From: Winogradskyella litoriviva
GTDB taxonomy: Bacteria > Bacteroidota > Bacteroidia > Flavobacteriales > Flavobacteriaceae
Length of the DNA stretch: 64,000 nt
Direction of reading: 5' to 3'
Assembly: GCF_013249065.1 (NCBI RefSeq)
Contig: NZ_JABRWQ010000003.1
Location: 372,001 to 436,000, forward strand
The notes under the pieces were generated by a model, which saw only the letters and a program-made list of their open reading frames with translations, had not been told where the DNA came from and did not search any database. Positions 38,601 to 46,350 of the stretch are shown one piece after another (the stretch's first letter is position 1; the number at the start of each line of letters is the position of its first letter). The position numbers and the translations under genes were made by a program.

Positions 38601-39199
38601 TGGATCCTGGTTATGATTCTGCAATGTTTGAAGTAATTTCACCTGAATTTTCTATCTACTCGCATTTAGTACAAGATAATGAAGGTAAAGATTTAGCTGC
38701 ACAATCTGTTAGCTACACTGATTTAGCTAATGTAACTATTCCTTTAGGAATTAATATTTCTCAAGGAGAGCAAGGTACAGTAAGCATAAATGAAAGTTAT
38801 ATCCCAGAGGGTATAGAAGTAATTTTAGAAGATAATGTAGAAAATACATTTACTAACTTGCTAGAAAGTGACTATGTATTTACACCAGCATCTACTTTAA
38901 CAAGTACTGGTCGTTTTTACTTACATGTAGGTACGCAAGGTATACTTGGAGACGAGGACAATGTATTAAATGGTTTACAAATATATACGGTATCTAAAAC
39001 TATATTTATTAAAGGTCAGTTAGAAAACAATACCATATTTAATTTATTTGATGTTCAAGGTAGAATTGTAAATACTCAAGAATTAAATAACAGAAACACA
39101 GAAAACACAATTGATGTGTCTAACCTTTCTTCTGGTATTTACGTAGTACAGTTACAAAGCACTACTGGTACAAGAACTCAAAAAGTTATTATCAAATAA
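35636..39199 (+). CDS. Large T9SS-secreted surface protein, 1187 aa
   Basis: The signal peptide is MKKTYIFYVLVTLFSFGFSQ. The C-terminal ~75 residues are a type A T9SS sorting domain (IFNLFDVQGRIVNTQELNN, then IDVSNLSSGIYVVQLQS, ending TQKVIIK), so the protein is exported and attached or released at the surface. Between lie beta-rich, Thr/Ser/Asn-rich modules. A beta-sandwich covers about 20-205, further repeats about 215-480, a jelly-roll-like domain about 480-650, and a conserved C-terminal block about 745-1100 (LIGNPYPSYILLSEFL, PGQGFFVAA, INFTPAMR). That block and part of the middle recur in the protein at 39625, so they are paralogues. No catalytic motif is recognised; adhesin or matrix protein is a guess. 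Confidence 0.9.
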   Translation: MKKTYIFYVLVTLFSFGFSQTIATFDRDNIVGPTATSTVSNMSAIGLTRGSGVALSTTNTNFTSRNWPIGGDQATAAAGNDFIQWSISANTAFEIDLNELDIRLRRNANGPSTWQIFYSLDNFSTAGIALDAPQTLASLATTSFNTSGLTIASGVSGTITFRLYAWGATTNAGWLRVIGQTSWASPLAVANPGVRVSGSITTSSTNSIDSDIIASTFVLFPVQQNIDYNSTYITPSGLNFSNSVPLGAFTIRDGGIGSDIDTDGTTLTSIDFEVTNYENLAALAIIDLGTFLSVAEVTTVTSTTTIDGFSMTAADGGTRQFVVLASFKSTVTDNEQIQLTITNAVAPASGSSLFTDYNAGGAQTSIVGDDNRIEVIASKFEFVQQPTDGNLNEVMVPYPTINAVDVNSNLDLDANITGISVNASPTTDIVVETYDMINGEATLNNVVFTETVTGVSLVASSTDISGTSDTFDINGPLISLAGQNFDSATDWTYTSNRAYFGAVSDWGDTVGYFGEIALANAAPLNNPLFDDEIFGENDLNDTNNPFATLTFADIDVTAYSDVRIEFDWQVHGYVNNANDIQYQLFLNGSGSGTWVSVFDGNGDINDATGRVKISVPDGNTTVGLQVRLRNSLANGYSGFDNFRLVSEFSGLIYTDSNGWKDNIEPDATTGALDAIVIDGTYDVSGDVQLDNLIINEGASTVLNFGESITTNSNIVNIGDLELNSISSSYSSLIVNGTIENEVTYNRHVNQFADTGATTGKNDLVSAPVTNSNQTYLALRTTNTQIPSGLIGGVESYLFGPFDNNTNAYINHTAADNATIVESGIGYRTASTAAAGSTFEFVGNVETGTKSVPITYGAASIQNLIGNPYPSYILLSEFLSENSATFNTFNYGVYGYKGDVIDGFIVWNQAYSDANPTAKIAPGQGFFVAAQSGGGTINFTPAMRTVGASDDFIVGRSENQNLANLRLQVEKEDAIYTTDLYFNDNASLGMDPGYDSAMFEVISPEFSIYSHLVQDNEGKDLAAQSVSYTDLANVTIPLGINISQGEQGTVSINESYIPEGIEVILEDNVENTFTNLLESDYVFTPASTLTSTGRFYLHVGTQGILGDEDNVLNGLQIYTVSKTIFIKGQLENNTIFNLFDVQGRIVNTQELNNRNTENTIDVSNLSSGIYVVQLQSTTGTRTQKVIIK

Positions 39200-39214
39200 T
39201 TTTATTTACAATTT

Positions 39215-39253
39215 AAAAAAGAGCGCATCTAATAAGATGCGCTCTTTTTTTTT
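39215..39253 (+). terminator. Rho-independent terminator after the first T9SS gene
   Basis: AAAAAAGAGCGCATCT (39215-39230) pairs perfectly with AGATGCGCTCTTTTTT (39235-39250) around the loop AATA and runs into a T-tract. The symmetrical A/T flanks would allow termination in both directions. Confidence 0.93.
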
Positions 39254-39459
39254 AACAATTTTTAAAATACAGCTTCAATTCGCCATAATTGGGTAATTAA
39301 TAATTTTAAATAGTTTAATTTTCGCAATTCTAAATTTAACACTTACCTACCTACAAATTCTGTAACATTAAGTATAGGACTTACACAAAATAATTGGGTC
39401 ATAAATATACTATTAACCTTTTGTTAATATCTTAATAAAACTCAATTCCTTGATTTTAT

Positions 39460-39467
39460 TATATTTG
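39460..39467 (+). promoter_or_regulatory. Candidate -7 element for the T9SS gene at 39625
   Basis: TATATTTG followed by TCACC matches the -7 consensus. No TTG sits at the expected -33 distance. The predicted leader would be about 150 bases, longer than for other promoters in this window. Confidence 0.4.
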
Positions 39468-39624
39468 TCACCCCTCATTATCCCTGACTTAGCCTTAATT
39501 TTTATTAACAAACGATTAAAAATCGTTTTGCAACGTTTTTAAGTTAAATACTGTAAGATATTTCGTTTTAAGAATTTTTATAGTTTTTAAAAAACTGACG
39601 TTTCAACAATAATTAAGGAATACA

Positions 39625-42600
39625 ATGAGAAATTTTTACGCGTTTTTATTACTAATTTTAATTGGAAATTTTGGGTTTGGACAGACAACAGTCATCTATG
39701 ACTTTTCTGCATCAGGGGCAGTTTCTGGTTTCAACGAACCAGCACCAGGAATTGACTTAGATAGCAATATAGGTTTTGGTAGTTTTAGAAATTCTGGAAC
39801 TTCCAACCCAGGAATATTTAGCAATCAACTTCGTCTTTATCAAAATGCTACAAAAGGAGGATCAATAGTAATTTACGCAAGAAATGGTGTTACCATTACT
39901 AAAGTTGTAGTTAATGCTTCATCTCGTACGGGAGATGCTGGATACACCGTAGATAGTGGCACTCAAACCAATTTAACAGGAAGTTCTACTTATACAATTG
40001 ATGGCATATCTGGCATCACTGAAGTTGAATTTTTTCAAAAAGATAGTGGTAGTTCTAATAGAATTTATGTTGACAGTTTTGAAGTTACTTATACCTCTAC
40101 ATCTTCTGGTCCAGAAGACCCGTCAACATTTACAGCAGCCACATTTTCATCCACACAAATAGATTTAGCATACGCAGAAAACGCAGCATCAGATAATGTG
40201 GTTATTGTTTTTGATACAGATAATTCATTTACTACCCCTTCTGGTATACCTGCAACAGTAGGCAATGCGTTCGCTGGCGGTACCGTTTTATTAGACAGTA
40301 ATGGTACTGGCATATATAATCACACAGGCTTAGCTGCTGGTACTACATACTACTATATGGCATATTCATATGATTCAGTTGCAGATGAATATTCTGCTGG
40401 TCTGAGTGCAGATGCTACAACACCTATCGCTTGTCCTGCAATATCAAATTTAACTATTGATAGTTTCACTGATAGTGAAGTCACTGTAAGTTGGACAGGT
40501 GGTAATACTGAAGTAGATTGGGAAATCGTTGTTCAAGATAATGGATTAGCTGCTCCTACTTCAGGAACTGCAACTTCTACCAATCCACATACGTGGTCAG
40601 GTCTATCAGAACTTACCGCATACGATGTATATGTAAGAGCAGATTGTGATACGGATGGTTTTAGTACTTGGGTTGGTCCAGTTACATTCACAACTGAACC
40701 ATCTTGTCCTACAATTTCAAATATAACTATTGATAGTTTCACTGACAGTGAAGTTACCGTAAGTTGGACAAATGGTGACTCTGAAGCAGACTGGGAAATC
40801 GTTGTTCAAGATAGTGGATTAGCTGCTCCTACTTCAGGAACTGCAACTTCTACCAATCCACATACGTGGTCAGGTCTATCAGAACTTACCGCATACGATG
40901 TATATGTAAGAGCAGATTGTGATACGGATGGTTTTAGTACTTGGGTTGGTCCAGTTACATTCACAACTGAACCATCTTGTCCTGCAATTTCAAATATAAC
41001 TATTGATAGTTTCACTGATAGTGAAGTCACTGTAAGTTGGACAAATGGTGACTCTGAAGCAGACTGGGAAATCGTTGTTCAAGATAATGGATTAGCTGCT
41101 CCAACTTCAGGCACTGCAACTTCTACCAATCCACACACGTGGTCAGGTTTATCAGCTATAACTGCTTATGACGTCTATGTAAGAGCAGATTGTGATACGG
41201 ATGGATTCAGTACTTGGGTTGGCCCAGTAACATTTACAACAGCTTGTGCTATTTATACACCAAACTATACACAAGACTTCTCTTCTATTATTCCAGAATG
41301 TTGGGATGAAGCAGACAGTGGAAATCAAGCTTCAGGGCCTTCTAGCTTAGGGAGTAGCTTATGGACAGAAGACGGTTATTTAAATAGTGGCGCTACGGGT
41401 GCTTATAGAATAAATCTATTTACAACTGGCAAAAGCGACTGGCTTTTATCACCTCAATTTGATTTAACAGGTGGTCCTTTTCAAGTTGGGTTTGATATTG
41501 GTATTTTAGAATGGAATTCAACTGACACAGCAGGTACTTTAGGATCTGATGATATCGTACAATTATTAATTTCAAATGATAATGGTTCTACATGGACAGC
41601 ACTAGTTACTTTTGATAGTAGTTCTGTTGTACCTGCAACAGGTACTACCGTAGCCTACAATTTATCAGCCTATACTGGCCAAACGGTTCAATTTGGAATT
41701 TACGCTTCAGAAGGTTCTACTGATAACGATGAAGACAACGATATATTTATTGACAACTTTAACGTTGTTGAAGCAAAAGATGCAGACACAGGAGTAAATG
41801 CTGCAACTCCTCAAATTTTAGGAAGTACTATTACTGCAGCTGATGCAACAACTGTTGGCACTGCATTTGAAGTTATAGGCTTTGAAGTACAAGATCAAGG
41901 GACTAGTGATGGACTACCTACTAATATTACAACAATGCGTTTTGTACCTGGCGCAAACAATACGGCAGACTGGACAGACTTTATACAAGGTGTGACATTA
42001 AAAGATGGAAATTTAGTAACGCATACACCAACAGTTTCAATAACAGATACTGAAATTGAGTTGACATTTGGTACGTCTATTTCAGTCACAGATAATTCTG
42101 CTTTAGAATTTTCATTAGGGATTTACCTTAATACAACAAACATCGTTGATGGGAGTGTGATTCAACTTCAAATAGATGAATCAGGCAGTTTAGATGCTAA
42201 TGCTTCAGGTTCTGATTTCATTGACCCTTATACCTTTGGTGATGTAATTGGAAATGATTTTATAATAGATGTTGATGCAACAGAATTAGCTTACATAGTG
42301 CAACCTAGTACTACTTTTATAAACACGGCTATGTCGCCAAACGTAGAAATTGCATATACCGATGCCAATGGTAATATAGACGTTGATTATTCTGGTTCAG
42401 GATACGACATTTCTGTAACCACAGATGGTAATTTTAGTGGTATAGCGACACTAACTGCTGAGGCAACTGATGGTATTGCTGTTTTTGACAACTTAGTTTT
42501 TGACACTTTAGCTACAGGAATTAAATTAACTGCTACGGATGATTCACCCCTTATTACGGGTGCTTATGATTCAGATTTGTTTGATATAGAGAGTATTCCT

Positions 42601-44715
42601 GTAGGCCCTGTAATTATTGTAATTCAAGATTTTGATAGCACCACACCAGAATGGACTTATACATTAACACCATCTGAAAACAGTGCTGCTTGTGTTTCAA
42701 ACAATGATGTATGGAATGTTGTAAGTAGTCTAGGGAACGTCACTGTCCCTAACAGTACAGGTGATTTTTTCGGAGGTCGAGATTTAAATGGAGCTACAGG
42801 TTGTGGAACAACAGGAACTGGAACTATAGATTTTGACTCCGTAGATGTTTCTGCATATACTAATATTACTCTTACTTTTGACTATGAAATAGATGGTTTT
42901 AATTCTTTTTCTGACAAGTTAAGTTATATAGCTACATTTGACTCTGTTAACGAATCACGTGTATATTTATGTCAAGGCTGTAATGACCAAGATGTTGAAG
43001 GTACTGTAAGTATCGATGTTCCTGATGGAACCAATACAGTTAGCCTGCAAATATTAGCTAGTTTCGATGGTGCTAGTGATTATTTTGGAGTGGATAATTT
43101 CAAAATTGAAGGAACAATACCTCCTACAACATACACCTACAACGGCACTTGGTCACCAAGTGATCCAGATGGTGTTTCGTTAGCTAGTGAAGCTATTGTT
43201 ATTGAATCTGGTAGCACCTCACTTACTACAGATACAGACATTAATACAGTAACTATAAATCCTGGTGCTGGTTTAACTATAGATGCTGGTGTTACTTTAA
43301 CAGTTACAACAGATTTAACGTTAGAGTCTAACTCTACAAGTTATGCAAGTTTAATTTCTGACGGTACCATTTCTGGTACAGTTATTTATAAGAGACACGT
43401 TAACACATTTAACAATACTTCAGGTAGTACTAATGGCCAAAATGATTTAATATCTGCACCAGTTACCAATGCTAGTCAAGATTTTGGTACTTTTAGAGGA
43501 GTTAACAACAACATACCTTCAGGTACTGTAGCAGGTGATGTAACAACATACTATTTGTTTGGGCCATATGATAACAACGAGGCTACTAGTCCTTATACCT
43601 TATTTTCAGATGCAGATGACGCTACAGTAATCACTGCAGGAACTGGCTATAGAACAGCATCTACAGATACATCAACATTTACGTTTACTGGTGATGTATT
43701 ATCTGGCATAGTACCCGTAACTATAACAACAGGAAGTGACAATGCATGGAACTTAATTGGTAACCCTTACCCATCTTACATAAATAGTTCGGATTTCTTA
43801 AATGAAAACTTCGATAGTTTTGATTCAGAATTTATAGGTATATATGGTTATGATGGTGATGCTTCAAATGGTTGGACAGTTATTAATTTGGCTAACGCTA
43901 CAGACATAACACCTGGACAAGGATTTATGGTACTTACTGACCAAGCAAGCGCCACTGTAAACTTTACTCCTGCTATGAGAAGAGATTCAGGTAGTGATGA
44001 TTTTATTGTAGGAAGATCTGCAGATATTAATGCGCATTTTAGTTTAAAGATAGAAAATAATAATACTGCTTACACAACAGATTTTTATTTTAACAGTAAT
44101 ACTACAAGAGGTTTAGACCCAGGTTATGATACTGCAATATTTACAGCACAATTACCAGATTTATATGTTTACTCGCACTTAGTTGAAAATAACACTGGAC
44201 GTGCAATGGCAATTCAATCACTTGGCAGTACAGATCTAACAGACGTAACTATACCATTAGGCGTAAATGCTAATGACTCAGAGCAAATAACATTTAGTAT
44301 CGATGAATCTACATTACCAAATATTGTAGAAGTCTATTTAGAAGATAATGTAGAAAACACATTTACGTTATTAACTGCAGGAGACTATACCGTAACTCCT
44401 AATACTAATTTAACTGGAACGGGTCGTTTTTACTTAAGATATACAACTACAGCACTTTCTACATCAGAAACTTCTTTAGATAACTTAAGTATTTTTAATA
44501 ACACAAGTGAAAAGACTATTGTAGTTTCTGGTCAACTACTTGAGGACACCAAAGCCAACTTATACGACATTCAAGGTCGTTTAGTTACTAAATCGTTGTT
44601 AAACAGTAGTAATAGACTGCAAAATATTGATGTAAGCAATTTAAGTACAGGTGTTTATGTCATTGAATTAATAAACGAAACTCAAACTAAAACACAAAAA
44701 GTAATTATACGATAA
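39625..44715 (+). CDS. Giant T9SS-secreted protein with fibronectin-III-like repeats, 1696 aa
   Basis: The signal peptide is MRNFYAFLLLILIGNFGFGQ. A beta-sandwich (about 21-155) and an FN3-like unit (about 160-268) come first. Three almost identical 91-residue FN3-like repeats follow (about 270-540, each with DSFTDSEVTVSW and AYDVYVRADCDTDGFSTWVG). A MAM/choice-of-anchor-type jelly roll spans about 541-715 (WLLSPQFDLTGGPFQVGFDI). Modules shared with the protein at 35636 come next, then the same C-terminal block (LIGNPYPSYINSSDFL, PGQGFMVL, VNFTPAMR) and a type A T9SS sorting domain ending TQKVIIR. It is probably a cell-surface or secreted adhesive protein; no enzyme motif is seen. A terminator follows at 44731. 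Confidence 0.92.
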   Translation: MRNFYAFLLLILIGNFGFGQTTVIYDFSASGAVSGFNEPAPGIDLDSNIGFGSFRNSGTSNPGIFSNQLRLYQNATKGGSIVIYARNGVTITKVVVNASSRTGDAGYTVDSGTQTNLTGSSTYTIDGISGITEVEFFQKDSGSSNRIYVDSFEVTYTSTSSGPEDPSTFTAATFSSTQIDLAYAENAASDNVVIVFDTDNSFTTPSGIPATVGNAFAGGTVLLDSNGTGIYNHTGLAAGTTYYYMAYSYDSVADEYSAGLSADATTPIACPAISNLTIDSFTDSEVTVSWTGGNTEVDWEIVVQDNGLAAPTSGTATSTNPHTWSGLSELTAYDVYVRADCDTDGFSTWVGPVTFTTEPSCPTISNITIDSFTDSEVTVSWTNGDSEADWEIVVQDSGLAAPTSGTATSTNPHTWSGLSELTAYDVYVRADCDTDGFSTWVGPVTFTTEPSCPAISNITIDSFTDSEVTVSWTNGDSEADWEIVVQDNGLAAPTSGTATSTNPHTWSGLSAITAYDVYVRADCDTDGFSTWVGPVTFTTACAIYTPNYTQDFSSIIPECWDEADSGNQASGPSSLGSSLWTEDGYLNSGATGAYRINLFTTGKSDWLLSPQFDLTGGPFQVGFDIGILEWNSTDTAGTLGSDDIVQLLISNDNGSTWTALVTFDSSSVVPATGTTVAYNLSAYTGQTVQFGIYASEGSTDNDEDNDIFIDNFNVVEAKDADTGVNAATPQILGSTITAADATTVGTAFEVIGFEVQDQGTSDGLPTNITTMRFVPGANNTADWTDFIQGVTLKDGNLVTHTPTVSITDTEIELTFGTSISVTDNSALEFSLGIYLNTTNIVDGSVIQLQIDESGSLDANASGSDFIDPYTFGDVIGNDFIIDVDATELAYIVQPSTTFINTAMSPNVEIAYTDANGNIDVDYSGSGYDISVTTDGNFSGIATLTAEATDGIAVFDNLVFDTLATGIKLTATDDSPLITGAYDSDLFDIESIPVGPVIIVIQDFDSTTPEWTYTLTPSENSAACVSNNDVWNVVSSLGNVTVPNSTGDFFGGRDLNGATGCGTTGTGTIDFDSVDVSAYTNITLTFDYEIDGFNSFSDKLSYIATFDSVNESRVYLCQGCNDQDVEGTVSIDVPDGTNTVSLQILASFDGASDYFGVDNFKIEGTIPPTTYTYNGTWSPSDPDGVSLASEAIVIESGSTSLTTDTDINTVTINPGAGLTIDAGVTLTVTTDLTLESNSTSYASLISDGTISGTVIYKRHVNTFNNTSGSTNGQNDLISAPVTNASQDFGTFRGVNNNIPSGTVAGDVTTYYLFGPYDNNEATSPYTLFSDADDATVITAGTGYRTASTDTSTFTFTGDVLSGIVPVTITTGSDNAWNLIGNPYPSYINSSDFLNENFDSFDSEFIGIYGYDGDASNGWTVINLANATDITPGQGFMVLTDQASATVNFTPAMRRDSGSDDFIVGRSADINAHFSLKIENNNTAYTTDFYFNSNTTRGLDPGYDTAIFTAQLPDLYVYSHLVENNTGRAMAIQSLGSTDLTDVTIPLGVNANDSEQITFSIDESTLPNIVEVYLEDNVENTFTLLTAGDYTVTPNTNLTGTGRFYLRYTTTALSTSETSLDNLSIFNNTSEKTIVVSGQLLEDTKANLYDIQGRLVTKSLLNSSNRLQNIDVSNLSTGVYVIELINETQTKTQKVIIR
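40432..41244 (+). repeat. Three tandem 273-bp FN3-encoding repeats
   Basis: Unit starts are at 40432, 40705 and 40978, each opening with TGTCCT and each 273 bp (the third is 267 bp). Long stretches are identical at the DNA level: about 160 bases around 40546-40710 recur at 40819-40983. This indicates recent in-frame duplication or gene conversion within the coding sequence. Confidence 0.92.
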
Positions 44716-44730
44716 ATTAGTACTTATATC

Positions 44731-44774
44731 TCACTCTGTCTTATTAAATAAGACAGGGTGAAGATATTTTTTTA
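44731..44774 (+). terminator. Rho-independent terminator after the giant T9SS gene
   Basis: TCACTCTGTCTTAT (44731-44744) pairs with ATAAGACAGGGTGA (44748-44761) with one G-T pair and a 3-base loop, followed by AGATATTTTTTTAG. It separates the T9SS gene from the small-peptide locus. Confidence 0.88.
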
Positions 44775-44967
44775 GTTAAAATGTACTTAAAATATTGAAC
44801 CAAATACCTAAAAACTACTTAAATAGGTTGTAAAGTGTATTTTTTTTAATTTTTTGAAATTAGGGCTAGAAGGCGATTTTTATAGGTTTGTAAGATTATT
44901 ACCTACCAAAAAAATAATTTTTATGTAAACCTTTTCGTATTTTACTATAATAAATAAAATAATTTAC

Positions 44968-44975
44968 TATTTTTG
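44968..44975 (+). promoter_or_regulatory. Candidate -7 element for the small-peptide operon
   Basis: TATTTTTG matches TAnnTTTG and lies 23 bases before the ATG at 44999, giving a leader of about 15 bases. No TTG at -33. An alternative TAGGTTTG at 44883-44890 has a TTTG 26 bases upstream. Either could serve. Confidence 0.4.
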
Positions 44976-44998
44976 AACTCAAATTTAGGGCTAAAGCC

Positions 44999-45166
44999 AT
45001 GAAGAAAGATAATAACAAAGACAAGATTACACGTAAAGAAGCCATTTCTAAAATGGGAAAATATGCTGCATTAACTGCGGTAGGAACATTTGTAATATTA
45101 AATCCTCTAAAAGCTCAAGTAGCATCTCAACCTGCTGACCCAGGAGGAAATCCTTTCAGTAATTAA
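44999..45166 (+). CDS. 55-residue peptide with export-signal-like leader; candidate modified-peptide precursor
   Basis: An ATG at 44999 opens a 55-codon frame ending in TAA at 45164-45166. The N-terminus is Lys/Asp/Asn-rich, followed by ITRKEAISKMGKYAALTA, which resembles a Tat-type signal with RK in place of RR. Then comes a hydrophobic stretch (VGTFVILNP) and KAQ, a possible cleavage site. What remains is a short tail, VASQPADPGGNPFSN, with two serines (one penultimate) and a Pro/Gly centre. The 15-base gap to the kinase-like gene and the shared direction indicate one operon. Known lasso-peptide kinases modify a C-terminal Ser, so the SN end is suggestive. That it is a precursor is inference; that it is a real gene is supported by codon sense, the -7 element and operon position. 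Confidence 0.7.
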   Translation: MKKDNNKDKITRKEAISKMGKYAALTAVGTFVILNPLKAQVASQPADPGGNPFSN

Positions 45167-45181
45167 TATTCAAGATTTATT

Positions 45182-46312
45182 TTGAACAATAGCTTATCAC
45201 CAACTTATCAAAAAAAGATAGGTGATATGTGGTTATTGTGGTTTGCAGTATCTAATAGTTATAGTATTGTAGATAACGAATTTAAAGTTATTTTAGATTC
45301 TTATTTAACAGCAGAAACAAAGAAAAGCTTCGACCTCTTTATTACAAAGAAATACCCATTTCAAAATGCCTCTGTAATAACGGATTCAATTGAAGATTAT
45401 TTAACCCGAAGTAATATTTCTATTTCTAAGGATGAAACTGAAAAAGTCCAACTTGATACTTGCTATAAAAATATAACAAAGCTTTACGCGATTAACAAAA
45501 AAATAATTAAAGTTAATTACGATTCTGAGCTTGTATTAAAAACAATTCATCCATCTATCGCTTATACTTCGATAATAACAAATGATTCTGTTGATACTAC
45601 CTTTGATATCTATTTAAAAAATGATATTTTATATTTATTCCAAGAAAATTTATTAATTACAAGTGCTCCTAAATTAGAATACCACAAAATTCAGGGTAAA
45701 TTTATAATGCAACTGCTTTGCACTATTCACAATAAAATTGAAAGTGATTGGATTGGTTCATTTCATGGATCAACCATAACCGACGGTAACTCTTCTATTT
45801 TAATGGTTGGTGAATCTGGAAAAGGAAAAAGCACACTATGTGCACTATTAACCGCAAATGGATTTAACTTGTTAGCAGATGATGTATCACCAATGTTATC
45901 AAAAGACAAAGCTATTTATTATAATCCTGCTGCTATTTCAATAAAAGAAGGTGCTTTTTCAATACTTGAAAACGTAATAGATGACTTTAAAGATTTACCA
46001 CCAATACTATTTAATAAACAAAAAGGTACTTTAAAATATTTACCTTGTATAAAGCCAGAGCAATCGCATTACCCTTGTAATGCTGTAATTTTAGTAAACT
46101 ATAAGGAGAATTCTAATACAATATTAACAGAAGTATCGGTTAAAAGGATGTTAGAAACTATAATTCCAGATTCTTGGTTATCACCAAAGCCGTATCACGC
46201 AAAGCAATTTTTAGAATGGCTTTCTCATATTAAAGTCTACGAACTTACCTATAGTGATATTAAAGATGTAACTAAGAAAGTTTCATATTTATTTGAATCA
46301 CTGAGTAAATAG
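45182..46312 (+). CDS. HPr kinase-like protein with N-terminal PqqD/RRE-like region
   Basis: The 376-residue frame is counted from TTG at 45182; the first ATG is codon 17 (45230). Residues about 12-85 (WLLWFAVSNSYSIVDNEFKVILDSYL, read as two blocks, then FDLFITKKYPF) resemble a PqqD-type RiPP recognition element: a beta hairpin then helices. The C-terminal half has HPr kinase motifs: SFHGST with His195 (catalytic HG), the P-loop GESGKGKST at 210-218, and LLADDVSPM with Asp233/Asp234. HPr itself and PTS genes are absent, and this type occurs in RiPP clusters (paeninodin-type lasso peptide kinases). Its likely substrate is the peptide encoded just upstream, in the same reading frame five codons after its stop. 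The kinase call is strong; the RRE call is moderate. Confidence 0.82.
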   Translation: MNNSLSPTYQKKIGDMWLLWFAVSNSYSIVDNEFKVILDSYLTAETKKSFDLFITKKYPFQNASVITDSIEDYLTRSNISISKDETEKVQLDTCYKNITKLYAINKKIIKVNYDSELVLKTIHPSIAYTSIITNDSVDTTFDIYLKNDILYLFQENLLITSAPKLEYHKIQGKFIMQLLCTIHNKIESDWIGSFHGSTITDGNSSILMVGESGKGKSTLCALLTANGFNLLADDVSPMLSKDKAIYYNPAAISIKEGAFSILENVIDDFKDLPPILFNKQKGTLKYLPCIKPEQSHYPCNAVILVNYKENSNTILTEVSVKRMLETIIPDSWLSPKPYHAKQFLEWLSHIKVYELTYSDIKDVTKKVSYLFESLSK

Positions 46313-46350
46313 TTATTATAATATTTATATTACAAGTAGATTAGTAACTT

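Larger units (their letters stand above)
39200..39624. other. 425-base intergenic region between two T9SS genes
   Basis: It holds the terminator at 39215-39253, then A/T-rich sequence with a plus-strand -7 element at 39460-39467. The two paralogous genes are therefore probably transcribed separately. No reading frame longer than a few dozen codons and no RNA gene was seen. Confidence 0.6.

Noticed and set aside
40089-41030. Minus-strand open frames within the FN3 repeats
   Set aside because: They recur only because the DNA repeats; they are antisense shadows of the T9SS gene.
45182-46312. True HPr kinase/phosphorylase of carbon catabolite control
   Set aside because: No HPr, PTS or ptsI gene is nearby, the N-terminal domain is different, and the gene sits in a peptide/nucleotidyltransferase operon.
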